Positions 1 through 8,599 of a DNA stretch of 42,878 nt are shown here, in pieces. The notes beneath the pieces were generated by a model. It did not search any database. It was not told where the DNA came from and worked only from the letters and a program-made list of their open reading frames with translations. The stretch comes from Gemmatimonadales bacterium (GTDB lineage: Bacteria; Gemmatimonadota; Gemmatimonadetes; Longimicrobiales; Gaopeijiaceae): contig REED01000117.1 in the NCBI GenBank assembly GCA_007695225.1, forward strand, positions 1-42,878, in the 5' to 3' direction. Every line of letters begins with the position of its first letter. The stretch's first letter is position 1. The translations under genes were made by a program, and so were the position numbers.

Positions 1-79
1 GAGACGGAATCGATATCCTGGACCTTGCTGAGACCCCTTGGGGGGATTCCTGTCGACTGCGGCCCGGACGGACCACTGA

Positions 80-1609
80 ATGCCTGAATCAGATCGGGAC
101 CCATCCCCACCCGCTTCGGCTGAGGCGTGGCTTCACTGCTCTACGGAAGGGAAGGTACTGGGCGCAAGCAAGGCGATGGTGGATCTCCTTGCGTTCGATT
201 CCGTGGCGGCCTTCAGGGATGCGGTGCCCCGGATCCACCAGCTCTTCGGAAGCCATGCGGACCGAAACGCCCTGGTCCCTCCTCTCCATGAGAGCCTGAC
301 GACGGAGGAGGTGCGGTGGATCCGACGGGATGGCACCTCCCTCTGGGTGGAGATCCAGGCCGAGCCGGGGGCCGCTGAGGAGTCGAAGGTTCCGGAGGGC
401 ACTCCATGGATCCGGGTCGTGGTCCGGGACGTCACCGGACGTCAGCATCTGGAGGATCAGCTTCGGCAGGCCCGATCCATGGAGGCCCTGGGGCAGCTCG
501 CCGGCGGGATGGCCATCGACCTGAACGATTTTCTCTCGGCCACACTGGCCCATCTGGACCTCCTGGAGGAGGGACTCGGCCCCGAGGAGCGGGAGCGGGT
601 GGGCTACGATCTGAGGGAGATCCGTCGGACCGCCACCACCAGTGCCCAGATGGTGAAACACCTCCTCTCCGCAAGTCGAGGGGAGCGGATCCGGCTCCAG
701 CCGGTCTCCCTGGACGAGGTTGTGCGAGAGGCGTTGCGCCTCATCCGGCCCCTGATTCCCGACGACGTGAAGATCAACGCTCCCATCGACCCTGTGGGTC
801 CGGTTCTGGCCGATCCCACGGCGGTGGAACAGATGCTCCTCACCCTGGCCACCAATGCCCGGGACGCCATGCCCGGTGGGGGAGAACTGGAAATCCGGGT
901 GGGGGGCGGTGGGTTCGACCACGACCACCTGACACAGGCGGGGTGGGGGGATCCAGGTGACTACGGAGTGGTAACGGTGCGGGACAACGGGGTGGGGATG
1001 AGCCAGCAGACCGTGGCCCGCCTCTTCCGGCCCTTCTTTTCGGCTCGACTGGGCGGACAGGCACCCGGACTCAGCATGGCGGTGCTATACGGTCTGATGA
1101 AGCAGCAACGGGGATTCATCCAGGTGGAGAGTGAGCCCGGGGCCGGGACCACGGTGCGGCTCTACTTCCGGTTGGTCCATCGGCCAGTCCAGGTCACGCC
1201 GGAAGGTGCGGATGGAGAGGTTGCCAGAGAGGGGGCCAGGATTCTCTTCGTGGAAGATGACGACAGTCTCCGACGGGTCACGGCCCGAATTCTCCGGTCC
1301 CAGGGCTATCAGGTGATGGAGGCTGGAAACGGACTCGAGGCCCTGGAGGTGATGGAGCGAGAGGGGGCTCCGGATCTGCTCATCGTAGATCTCATCATGC
1401 CCAGTATGACCGGGGCCGATCTCCTGGAGCGCCTCGAGAAGGAATCTCGTCTCCCCCGGATCCTCCTCACCAGCGGGTTCCGGCCCGAGTTCCTCATGGG
1501 GTGGGAGGAGGTTGAGCCCTCGGCCCTTCCCTACCTGGAGAAACCCTGGCAGATCGAGACCCTTTTGAGGACTGTGAAGGGCGTCCTGGACTCGGGGAAG
1601 GTCAAATAA
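80..1609 (+). CDS. Hybrid PAS sensor histidine kinase-like protein with receiver domain, phospho-acceptor His missing
   Basis: The 509-aa protein has a PAS-like region (about 15-120), a HisKA-like helix pair (130-200), a HATPase domain (210-365) and a C-terminal receiver (385-505). No membrane segment is visible, so it is probably cytoplasmic. The family H-box usually reads LAGG-x-AHDFNN. Here it is GQLAGGMAIDLNDFL, with Ile146 (codon ATC, 515-517) in place of the phospho-accepting His. The N-box Asn259 and the DNGVGM box (Asp302) are kept, but the G2 box is degenerate (GGQAPGLSMA, 325-334). The receiver looks intact: acidic pair Asp393/Asp394, phospho-site Asp437, Thr464 and Lys488. It may therefore act as a pseudokinase scaffold or as a receiver phosphorylated by another kinase. 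The ribosome binding site is weak. A short frame open from base 1 ends at 87 and overlaps this start; I could not identify it. The gene converges on the RND operon with a 9-bp gap. Confidence 0.9.
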   Translation: MPESDRDPSPPASAEAWLHCSTEGKVLGASKAMVDLLAFDSVAAFRDAVPRIHQLFGSHADRNALVPPLHESLTTEEVRWIRRDGTSLWVEIQAEPGAAEESKVPEGTPWIRVVVRDVTGRQHLEDQLRQARSMEALGQLAGGMAIDLNDFLSATLAHLDLLEEGLGPEERERVGYDLREIRRTATTSAQMVKHLLSASRGERIRLQPVSLDEVVREALRLIRPLIPDDVKINAPIDPVGPVLADPTAVEQMLLTLATNARDAMPGGGELEIRVGGGGFDHDHLTQAGWGDPGDYGVVTVRDNGVGMSQQTVARLFRPFFSARLGGQAPGLSMAVLYGLMKQQRGFIQVESEPGAGTTVRLYFRLVHRPVQVTPEGADGEVAREGARILFVEDDDSLRRVTARILRSQGYQVMEAGNGLEALEVMEREGAPDLLIVDLIMPSMTGADLLERLEKESRLPRILLTSGFRPEFLMGWEEVEPSALPYLEKPWQIETLLRTVKGVLDSGKVK

Positions 1610-1618
1610 CAGGGACCG

Positions 1619-4600
1619 TCAGGAGAAGGGGGGCTGCGCCTTGAACCTCCGCTCCCATTCCGCCAGGGACGCCGCCACCCCCGGAAGGAGAAGACATGCC
1701 AGCGGAATGGAGACCAGCAGAGCTCCGGTGAGGGCGATGGCCAAGGGCTGGAGCAAGCCGAAGACCTGTGCGCCTCCAAGTAGAAGGGGGCTCATCCCCA
1801 GCACGGTGCTGAAGACGGTAAGGGAGATGGGTCGAAGGCGGTCCCTGGCCGCCTCGAAGAGTGCCTCCCGAAGGGGAATACCCTGTGGCCCCTGGGTGGC
1901 TTCCTGTCCCTGGGAGAGGACAAGGATCACGTTGTTGGCCACGATCCCCACGGCGATGAGGAGCCCTGCCAACACCATGGCATCCAGGGGCCGGCCCAGG
2001 GCGGCCAGGAGGAGGAGCGTGCCCACTCCGCTCAGGGGGATGGTGATCAGTCCCGCCAGGGCGAAGGGAAGCGAGCCGTACTGGATGAGGAGGAGGGTCA
2101 GCACCATGACCAGGGCCAGCCCCAGGGAGATGGCGAATGTCCGACTGGTTTCCTGGAGTGCGTCCAACTCGCCCTCGAGCCACCAACTGACTCCAACGGG
2201 GAGCTCCGCCTCCGCCAGGGCCCGTTCCACGGAACGGGCCACCGCTCCCGGTCCCGGCCCTGCCGGGTCGAACTGACTCGAGATCCGAACGACCCTCTGG
2301 CCCTCTCTCCGCTCGATGTGGGTGGGCTCCTCGATGAGCCGGAAATCCACCAGGTCCCCAAGTTGCACATCTCCGACGCCGGGAACCGCGACCCGGGAGG
2401 ATTCCAGGTGATGGGGGCCACCGGCCTTCCGTCGGTCGTATCGTGTTCGGAGGATCAGGGGCTCGCCGTTCATCATACGCTGTCGGATGACCCGCCCTTC
2501 CAGGGCGTAGGCGACGGTCTGGCTCAGAGCCTCAGGAGAGACTCCGCTGGCGGCCAGGAGGTCGTAGCGGGGTGTCGCCATCCACCGGGGACTCACCCCT
2601 GCCCGTTCCCGCTGGACATCCAGAAGACCCGGAACCCCTTGCATCACCTCCACGATCCGGCTTTCCAACTCGTTGAGGGCCAGGAGGTTCCCGTCCTCCC
2701 GGGTAAGGACCACAATGAGGTCGGCTTCGGAAAGGCGGGTCTGAACCCCCCGGATCCGGGGCGGCGTGACGGAGACCCGAAGGCTGGGGATGTCCAGGGC
2801 GCCCAACGCCGAGCGGGCCCGCTCGGCCCAGTCCTGGGAGGACCCGCCTCCCTCCCGAGTATTCACCCGGACCATGAAATCCGTCGTCCCGGGGCGATAG
2901 GCGGGAAGGCCCTCCCGAAAATACCCCCCGACGGTCGTGAAGAGGGCATCCGTGCCACGAAGCTCCGCCAGTGCCGCCTCCGCTCGCCGGGCCAGGGCAT
3001 CCATTTCCTGCGTCGGGATGCCCGCCGGGTGGGTCAGACGCGCCTCCACGAACCCGTCATCCACGACGGGGAGAACCTCGAAGGGTAGCGCACGTCCCCC
3101 CAGGAACAGGCCGAGCCCCGCTACCGCCACCGTTCCCCAGATCACCGAGGGGCGCTGGAGCCGAGTCCACCATCCGGGAAGCTCTTCCCCCGGGCCGGAG
3201 AATCCTCTCCTCCGGACACGGCCGGGCTCCACCTCTACGCGCTCCCCGGAACCGGATCCACGGCTGAACGCGGGGAGGAGGATCACGGCAAAGAGGAAGG
3301 AGAAGATGGCGGCGATCACCACCGTCCAGATCAGGGGACGAAAGAGCAGTGCCACCATTCCCTGTACCAGGAGAAAGGGGAGGACAGCGGCAAGGGTGGT
3401 GAGGAGAGCGCCCAGGAGGGGGCCCACGACCTGGACCATGGCCAGGAGGTGGAGCGGGGCGGAAGGAGCGTCCATCCCTTCCGGTCGGTCCCCCGACGGG
3501 GTCCGTTCCAGGCGATCCAGTCGGTCGAAGTAGATGATGGCGTAGTCGAGCCCGAGGCCGACCGAGAGGAGTAGGCCGGCCAGGGTGAGGAGGTTCAGGG
3601 TCTGGCCCATGGCGAAGAGCACCACCACGGTCGAGGCCATGCTGACACCCACCACCATGGCCACCAGGGGCGTGTTTCGCGGGTGGCGGAGGGTGAAGAA
3701 GAGGAGGAGCATCGCAAGGAGCGCCCCTCCCACCGCTGCGGTCACCACGCTCCACACGGCGCTGCGGGTCACCACCGAGTCGTCGAACAGGACCGAACCC
3801 TCAATCCCGGAAAGCACCGAACTGGACCCCAGTTCCTCCACCACGGCCCTGGCATCGCGGGCCATACGAAGGGAGTGGGCGTTCGGGGATCGATGCACCG
3901 AAACCAGGACCGCCGGCTCCTGGTTCAGTCGGGTGTGGAGCCGCTCTTCCGAGGCGGTGCGGTAGACGCTGGCGAAGCTCCCAAGGGGGACCGCATGGGG
4001 GGTGCCCGACACGGGAATCGGTTGCGTTTCCAGCCATCGGGGGTCCCAGCCCATTTCACCGAGAACCACGATCCCCTCGAAGGAGGGGGTGCGCATGGCG
4101 GAACTGGGGGGTGGTGCCGTGGCCTGGAAGAGGACGGCTTCGACGGCATCCAGGGAGATGCCCGCCGCAGCCTGGCGCACCGGATCCACGTCCACCGCGA
4201 GTTCCGGGTCCTCCTCCCGACCGATGTAGACGGCCTCCACTCCCTCAACGGCCCGGAGGCGAGGCAGGACACTCCCTCGCAGGCGCTGCCGGATCTCCGC
4301 AACTGGAAGGGTGGAGGAGCCGAAGGCGAACTGGAGGACCGGGTCCTCCATGGTGGAGACGGCAAAGATCCGGGGTTCGGGGAAGCCCGCCGGCATCTGG
4401 GGGAGGGCCCGCTGCACCGCTTGGGTCGCGTCCCGGAGTGCTCGGTCCAGATCGTAGCCCGGGGCGAAAAAGAGGTCGATATAACTTCGACCGTCCCCTG
4501 AGCGACTCTCCATCTGAACGATCCCGGGCGTCCCCTCCAGCGCGGCTTCGATGGGTTCGTTGACACTCTCCTCGATGACCCGGGACGTCTGGCCCGGGAT

Positions 4601-4810
4601 GTCGCTGATCACCCGGATCTGGGGATAGCGGATCTCCGGGAGTAGCTGGAGAGGCATCTGTGAAAGAGCCACCACCGCCAGGATCACCGTGGCGCCGGCA
4701 ATGGCCCCCATGGCGACACGCCGCTCAGAAAGGGCCCCCAGCAGGAGGAGGAGGAGCCCCTGGGGACCCGGCCTTCCCGTGTGGGTCGGCTCCCCTTCCC
4801 CGGGGCTCAA
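1619..4810 (-). CDS. RND efflux transporter, inner-membrane permease
   Basis: The 1063-aa length is normal for an AcrB/MexB-type resistance-nodulation-division pump. The first helix lies at about 33-52, followed by the porter-domain start with LPEIRYPQI and IPGQTSRVIEE. Two six-helix bundles are visible at about 350-500 and 865-1050. The fourth-helix proton-relay region reads GLGLDYAIIYFDRL, so one acidic residue (Asp422) is kept where AcrB has an Asp pair; single-Asp versions occur in other RND branches. The start is a TTG at 4810 that overlaps the stop of the adaptor gene (TTGA) and follows an AAGGGG-type ribosome binding site. It is the last gene of a TolC, adaptor, pump operon, so a tripartite envelope-spanning exporter is expected. 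The substrate cannot be told from the sequence. Confidence 0.93.
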   Translation of the reverse strand: MSPGEGEPTHTGRPGPQGLLLLLLGALSERRVAMGAIAGATVILAVVALSQMPLQLLPEIRYPQIRVISDIPGQTSRVIEESVNEPIEAALEGTPGIVQMESRSGDGRSYIDLFFAPGYDLDRALRDATQAVQRALPQMPAGFPEPRIFAVSTMEDPVLQFAFGSSTLPVAEIRQRLRGSVLPRLRAVEGVEAVYIGREEDPELAVDVDPVRQAAAGISLDAVEAVLFQATAPPPSSAMRTPSFEGIVVLGEMGWDPRWLETQPIPVSGTPHAVPLGSFASVYRTASEERLHTRLNQEPAVLVSVHRSPNAHSLRMARDARAVVEELGSSSVLSGIEGSVLFDDSVVTRSAVWSVVTAAVGGALLAMLLLFFTLRHPRNTPLVAMVVGVSMASTVVVLFAMGQTLNLLTLAGLLLSVGLGLDYAIIYFDRLDRLERTPSGDRPEGMDAPSAPLHLLAMVQVVGPLLGALLTTLAAVLPFLLVQGMVALLFRPLIWTVVIAAIFSFLFAVILLPAFSRGSGSGERVEVEPGRVRRRGFSGPGEELPGWWTRLQRPSVIWGTVAVAGLGLFLGGRALPFEVLPVVDDGFVEARLTHPAGIPTQEMDALARRAEAALAELRGTDALFTTVGGYFREGLPAYRPGTTDFMVRVNTREGGGSSQDWAERARSALGALDIPSLRVSVTPPRIRGVQTRLSEADLIVVLTREDGNLLALNELESRIVEVMQGVPGLLDVQRERAGVSPRWMATPRYDLLAASGVSPEALSQTVAYALEGRVIRQRMMNGEPLILRTRYDRRKAGGPHHLESSRVAVPGVGDVQLGDLVDFRLIEEPTHIERREGQRVVRISSQFDPAGPGPGAVARSVERALAEAELPVGVSWWLEGELDALQETSRTFAISLGLALVMVLTLLLIQYGSLPFALAGLITIPLSGVGTLLLLAALGRPLDAMVLAGLLIAVGIVANNVILVLSQGQEATQGPQGIPLREALFEAARDRLRPISLTVFSTVLGMSPLLLGGAQVFGLLQPLAIALTGALLVSIPLACLLLPGVAASLAEWERRFKAQPPFS

Positions 4811-5955
4811 CGCTCTGCCCCTTCCCCAGTGGATGCCATCCCAGTAGATGGCGGCGACTCCTCGGTGGACGACTCTGGGGGGGAGGTGGCATCGCCCTCC
4901 CTGGGATCGATCTGCCTTCCCTCGGGGTGGGACCGGGGCTCGTACCGGATCACCCGATCTCCCGGAACCAGGCCGCCCAGGACCTCGATCCCATCGGGGT
5001 GTGCCCGGCCCAGTTCCACCGCCACCCGTTCCACGGTGGGTGGGTCTCCGTCCGCGACCCGCGCCACCCAGTTCCTGTCCCCGTCGCTGGCCACGGCGGT
5101 CCAGGGAACCAGGAGGAGTTGCTCGGAGGCCAGGTAGGTCACGGTCACCCCCCTCCGGCCCCGCGCTCCGTTTTCGTGTAGATAGAGGTCAGCCCGCACG
5201 AATGAGGGGTGAAGGTCCGAGGCGAAGGCAATCCGGTCCACGGAAAGTTCGTTTCCACGGTCATCTCGGAGGATCAGTCGGTCCAGCCTCTCCAGGAACT
5301 CCGTCTCGCTGGCAGCCACCACGAGCCGAACACCCATGGACGACTCGTCGTCCACCCCCAGCAGGATCTGGCCGGCCCCCACATTGGACCCGGGAGACAC
5401 CGTGGAGCCGTAGACCTGTCCGGAGACCGGGGACCGGATCACATAGGTTTCCACGGTAGCATCCAGCGCGGCTGCCTCCTCCTGTACCTCCAGGAGTCGG
5501 AGGTTGGCGGCGGCCACCTCGCCGGGACCCGCGGCCCCTGCTTCGCCGAGGCGCCGCCAGCGGGCCAATTCCTCTACCAGTTGGATCCGACGCTCCTCCA
5601 GGACGGAACGGCGGGCCTGGAGATCCGGCCCTTCCAGTTGAAGGAGCACCTCTCCAGAGTGGACCTGATCCCCGTCCCGTGCGACGACATGGGCTACCCG
5701 ACCCTCCTGGGGCGCCTGCACCGAGAGGGTTCGCAGGGGTTCCATCCGACCCGTCCAGTGTCGCTCCAGCTCCACCTCCTGGACCTCCAGGGTCAGGACG
5801 CTCACGGCGGTAGGACGCGGGTCCTCGGGTGACCCGTCGCCATCCCCGGAGCCACAGGCGGGGAGGAGGGCGACCGTCCCCAGCAGGACCAGGGCCCCTG
5901 TGGCTCGGAATAGCCGCCGAGGGTTCTCCCGGTAGTCCACACGGTCCGGTCTCAT
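4807..5955 (-). CDS. RND periplasmic adaptor (membrane fusion) lipoprotein
   Basis: The 382-aa adaptor links the inner-membrane pump to the outer-membrane channel. The ATG at 5955 is chosen because it overlaps the upstream tolC-like stop (ATGA), has an AGGA ribosome binding site, and is followed directly by a lipoprotein signal ending in a lipobox (LLPACGSG). The longer open frame extends into the upstream gene and is unlikely to be used. After the signal come the lipoyl half-motifs (VQAPQEGRVAHVVARDGDQV and, after a short alpha-hairpin, VIRSPVSGQVYGSTVSPG), then the beta-barrel and membrane-proximal domains (GLVPGDRVIRYE near the end). The hairpin of about 60 residues is short for the HlyD/AcrA family. 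The C-terminus is Ser/Pro/Glu-rich and probably disordered. Confidence 0.9.
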   Translation of the reverse strand: MRPDRVDYRENPRRLFRATGALVLLGTVALLPACGSGDGDGSPEDPRPTAVSVLTLEVQEVELERHWTGRMEPLRTLSVQAPQEGRVAHVVARDGDQVHSGEVLLQLEGPDLQARRSVLEERRIQLVEELARWRRLGEAGAAGPGEVAAANLRLLEVQEEAAALDATVETYVIRSPVSGQVYGSTVSPGSNVGAGQILLGVDDESSMGVRLVVAASETEFLERLDRLILRDDRGNELSVDRIAFASDLHPSFVRADLYLHENGARGRRGVTVTYLASEQLLLVPWTAVASDGDRNWVARVADGDPPTVERVAVELGRAHPDGIEVLGGLVPGDRVIRYEPRSHPEGRQIDPREGDATSPPESSTEESPPSTGMASTGEGAER

Positions 5956-7343
5956 CGCGTTCCTTCCTGCCCGAGCCAAACCGGGATGGGCTCCAGATCG
6001 CCGGCGAGCTCGCTCCAACGCAGAAGGGAAAGGGCCATCTCCCGTCTCAGTTCGATCTGGAGGAGTCGGGCTTCCTGCAGTCGCTCTGATGCCTGGGTCA
6101 CCTCCGTCCATCGGTCCACGCCCTCCCGCCATCGGAGAAAGGCGATCTCAAGGCGGTCCTCGGTTCGTTCCATCTCCCGGGCGAGTTGAAGAGCCCGATC
6201 CGTGGCATGTTCCAGGGCCACTGCCAGCTCGGCCAACTCTCCTTCGATCTCCTGTCTCAAGCTCTCCCCTTCCGCCCGGAGAGCGCCGGCACGGGCCCTC
6301 TCCGCATCTGCGGACCTCCGGTTCACCCCCGCAAGGTCTGGGCGCCAGCTTCCGCTCACCCCAACCAGGTACTCGGTCTCAACGGGATCGTCGAAGGCCC
6401 GTGAGCGGGTGGGTCCGGTGGTTCCGAGAAGGTGGAGTTGCCAGCGATCCCGATGGCCCTCCGCCTGGGCACGCGCCTCCTGCGCATCGGCCTGGCTCCA
6501 CAGGCGCATCACGGTGGGACTCGACGATGCTACGAGCTGTCCATCGGCCAGCTCTGGAGGACGCCAGTGCTCCGCTGCGGTGGTGATGGGGGAGGGTCGG
6601 ACGCACCGTCCCACCCGAGCCGAAAGGGACACTCGTGTCATGGCCTGGTGCTGCGCCGCCTCAGTGAAGAGCCGGTGGGCCCGGGCCAGGGCCTCCTCCA
6701 GGAGATGCACTTCCCACTCCACGTCCACCCCTGCCGCCAGACGCTGTCGGACAGGTTCCGCCAAGGCCTGGAGCGTCTCCAGGTGGTCCTCCCGGGACTC
6801 TCGGACCTCCTCGGCCAGGCCGGCCTCCAGGTAGATCCGGGCCACCTCGGCGAGATGAAGGGCGGAGAACGACTCTTCGTCGGCACCGGCTCCGGATCGG
6901 CGGAATTCGGCCTCAAGAACCCGCCAGCGCCGACTGCTGTCCAGGAGGGTCCAGTTTCCCAGTAGGCGCAACTCTCCCCGGGTACCCACTCCGAGGACAC
7001 GCTCCTCCCCGGGGCTCAGCCGCTGTCCCCAGTTTCCGAGGGTCTCCAGCGAGAGGGTCGGGGCCCACTCCCGTCGGACCGCCAGTCGGGCCGCGTCCTC
7101 AGCGGCAACCCTTCTCCTCGCTGCCACGTACCCCCGTTCCGCTTGGCGGCTCTCTTCCCAGGCCACGGTGAGGGGCACCGGGTCCGGCTCCACGGCATCG
7201 GAGCAAGGAGAAGGGGTAGGATGGATTCCCAGAGGGGACTGGGCCTCGGTCGCTGGAGCCCACGCCGCCGCGACCAGGAGTGCCGGCAGGAGGAGAACAC
7301 GCGGGATCCGGAGGGAATGGGGCAGGGGAGGAGGTCCTCTCAT
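5952..7343 (-). CDS. TolC-family outer-membrane efflux protein
   Basis: The 463-aa protein begins with a signal peptide (Arg at 12 and 15, hydrophobic core LLLPALLVAAAW, likely cleavage after ATEA). The rest is the long alternating helical pattern of TolC/OprM channels, rich in Ala, Glu, Arg and Leu, with two similar halves (for example ARAHRLFTEAAQHQAMTRVS in the first and RARAGALRAEGESLRQEIE in the second). It is the promoter-proximal gene of the exporter operon and overlaps the adaptor start by ATGA. Sequence similarity within this family is low, so the call rests on helical pattern, signal peptide and operon context. Confidence 0.85.
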   Translation of the reverse strand: MRGPPPLPHSLRIPRVLLLPALLVAAAWAPATEAQSPLGIHPTPSPCSDAVEPDPVPLTVAWEESRQAERGYVAARRRVAAEDAARLAVRREWAPTLSLETLGNWGQRLSPGEERVLGVGTRGELRLLGNWTLLDSSRRWRVLEAEFRRSGAGADEESFSALHLAEVARIYLEAGLAEEVRESREDHLETLQALAEPVRQRLAAGVDVEWEVHLLEEALARAHRLFTEAAQHQAMTRVSLSARVGRCVRPSPITTAAEHWRPPELADGQLVASSSPTVMRLWSQADAQEARAQAEGHRDRWQLHLLGTTGPTRSRAFDDPVETEYLVGVSGSWRPDLAGVNRRSADAERARAGALRAEGESLRQEIEGELAELAVALEHATDRALQLAREMERTEDRLEIAFLRWREGVDRWTEVTQASERLQEARLLQIELRREMALSLLRWSELAGDLEPIPVWLGQEGTR

Positions 7344-7488
7344 GGAGCGCGCACGGCGTCGGGGGGGACGGCGGAAACCTGGAAGGCCTTCATTCTGCGG
7401 ATGATGGGGGCCACTGAAAAGTTATACTCAGGATCAGCCCCGGGCACCCCCTGTTCGAGGGGAGCTCCTCGCCTTCCAAAGAAAACAC

Positions 7489-7518
7489 TTGTTTTCCTGG
7501 GGTCCGCCTTCCTATGGT
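7489..7518 (+). promoter_or_regulatory. Possible sigma-70-like promoter for the GGDEF-like gene
   Basis: TTGTTT (7489-7494) and TATGGT (7513-7518) are separated by 18 bp, in a relatively AT-rich stretch between the divergent tolC-like and GGDEF-like genes. If used, transcription would begin near 7525, which excludes the most upstream ATG (7514) as a start. On the other strand a TATAAC box (complement of 7421-7426) could serve the efflux operon, but I see no good -35 partner. This is pattern matching only. Confidence 0.3.
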
Positions 7519-7597
7519 GGGGCCACCGTCGGTGTTCCCCGAGTGGAGCGCAACAGGCGAACCCTCCGGGCCCGGCTCAGCCAGGGTGCCGTCCTGG

Positions 7598-8458
7598 ATG
7601 TCCCCCATTCTGCAGCCCATGGGAAGTCTGGCGAGGGCGGCCCTCGTCCTGGGTGCCCTCCTCGTCGCCCTCCTCATCGGGGGGCTGGATGCCGCCGCCG
7701 GCCCCGAGATCCACCTCTCCGTCTTCTACCTCTTCCCCATCGGTGTGGCCGCCTGGTTCCTGGGCAGGCGCCTGGGGCTGATCATGGCGTTGCTGTGCGG
7801 GGCCATCTGGCTCACGGCCGACATCATGGGTGGGGCCATCTACAGCCGGGACTGGATTCCCCTCTGGAACACGGTGATGCTCCTGGCCGTCTTCAGCCTC
7901 TTCGCCATTGGCCTGTCGCACCTCCGGAGGGTCCTGGAGGAAGAGGCCCGCTTGGCCCGGCGAGACCTCCTCACCGACGTCCCCAATCTCCGTTCCTTCC
8001 ATGAGCAGATGCCCCATGAGCTTCGAATGGCAGCAGGGCAGGCTTGCTCCGTGACACTGGGTCTGGTGGAGGTTCATGACCTCGCCTACATCAATGAACG
8101 CTTCGGAAGCCAGTCCGGAGATCTCCTCCTCCGGGTCACGGCCCGGACCCTCCGCGAGAGCCTGCGCCCCCAGGATCTTCTCTGTCGGGTGGGTGGCACC
8201 ACCTTCGCCGTGGTCCTTCCGGGAACCGATACCCCCGCGGCTACCGGCGTCCTGGAGAAAGTGCGGGAAAGGGTGCTGGACCAGATGCGGACCTACGACC
8301 GGCCCATCTCCATCGCCATCGCGGCGGTGAGCGCGGAGCGCCCGCCCCCGGAGGGAGGGGAATTGATGGAGAAGACCGACTCCCTCCTACGCTCCATCAA
8401 GCAGGACCGGACGCCCCACCCCTTCAGCGTCGTGGCCCTGGAGCAGGTGGTGGCCTGA
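7598..8458 (+). CDS. Membrane protein with degenerate GGDEF domain
   Basis: The protein is 286 aa from the ATG at 7598; ATG 7619 is an alternative, and ATG 7514 would fall inside the proposed -10 box. Three or four membrane segments occupy about residues 10-108. A short helix leads into a GGDEF-family domain: the usual DxLTGLPNRR is DLLTDVPNLRSF (123-134), and the usual GG(D/E)EF active-site loop is VGGTTFAVVLPG, so both acidic residues are lost. Diguanylate cyclases need this loop for catalysis, so the protein is probably inactive as a cyclase and may bind GTP or c-di-GMP, or serve as a signalling partner. The membrane region resembles the small sensor regions in front of other GGDEF proteins. 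The gene stands alone and is convergent with the next one. Confidence 0.82.
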   Translation: MSPILQPMGSLARAALVLGALLVALLIGGLDAAAGPEIHLSVFYLFPIGVAAWFLGRRLGLIMALLCGAIWLTADIMGGAIYSRDWIPLWNTVMLLAVFSLFAIGLSHLRRVLEEEARLARRDLLTDVPNLRSFHEQMPHELRMAAGQACSVTLGLVEVHDLAYINERFGSQSGDLLLRVTARTLRESLRPQDLLCRVGGTTFAVVLPGTDTPAATGVLEKVRERVLDQMRTYDRPISIAIAAVSAERPPPEGGELMEKTDSLLRSIKQDRTPHPFSVVALEQVVA

Positions 8459-8557
8459 CCCGGAGTGGCACCTTCGCAGGGAGCGAATCTGCGTGCGGGC
8501 CTGGGCCAGGTGGGGGGATCGCTCCCTATGAAGGCCCTTCACGCACCCGGCGCACCC

Positions 8558-8580
8558 GGCGCCTCAGGATCTCAGGCGTC
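8558..8580. terminator. Hairpin between convergent genes
   Basis: GGCGCCT (8558-8564) can pair with AGGCGTC (8574-8580), a 7-bp stem with one G-T pair around a 9-nt loop. It lies between the ends of the GGDEF-like gene and the convergent secreted-protein gene. There is no U-run, so any terminator role is inferred from position. Confidence 0.3.
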
Positions 8581-8599
8581 AGCGCGTTCTCGTGTGGTG

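Noticed and set aside
1-87. C-terminal end of an upstream gene in frame 1, stopping at 85-87
   Set aside because: Only 28 codons are visible, with no recognisable motif, and the opposite strand and other frames are equally open. It cannot be supported as a gene.
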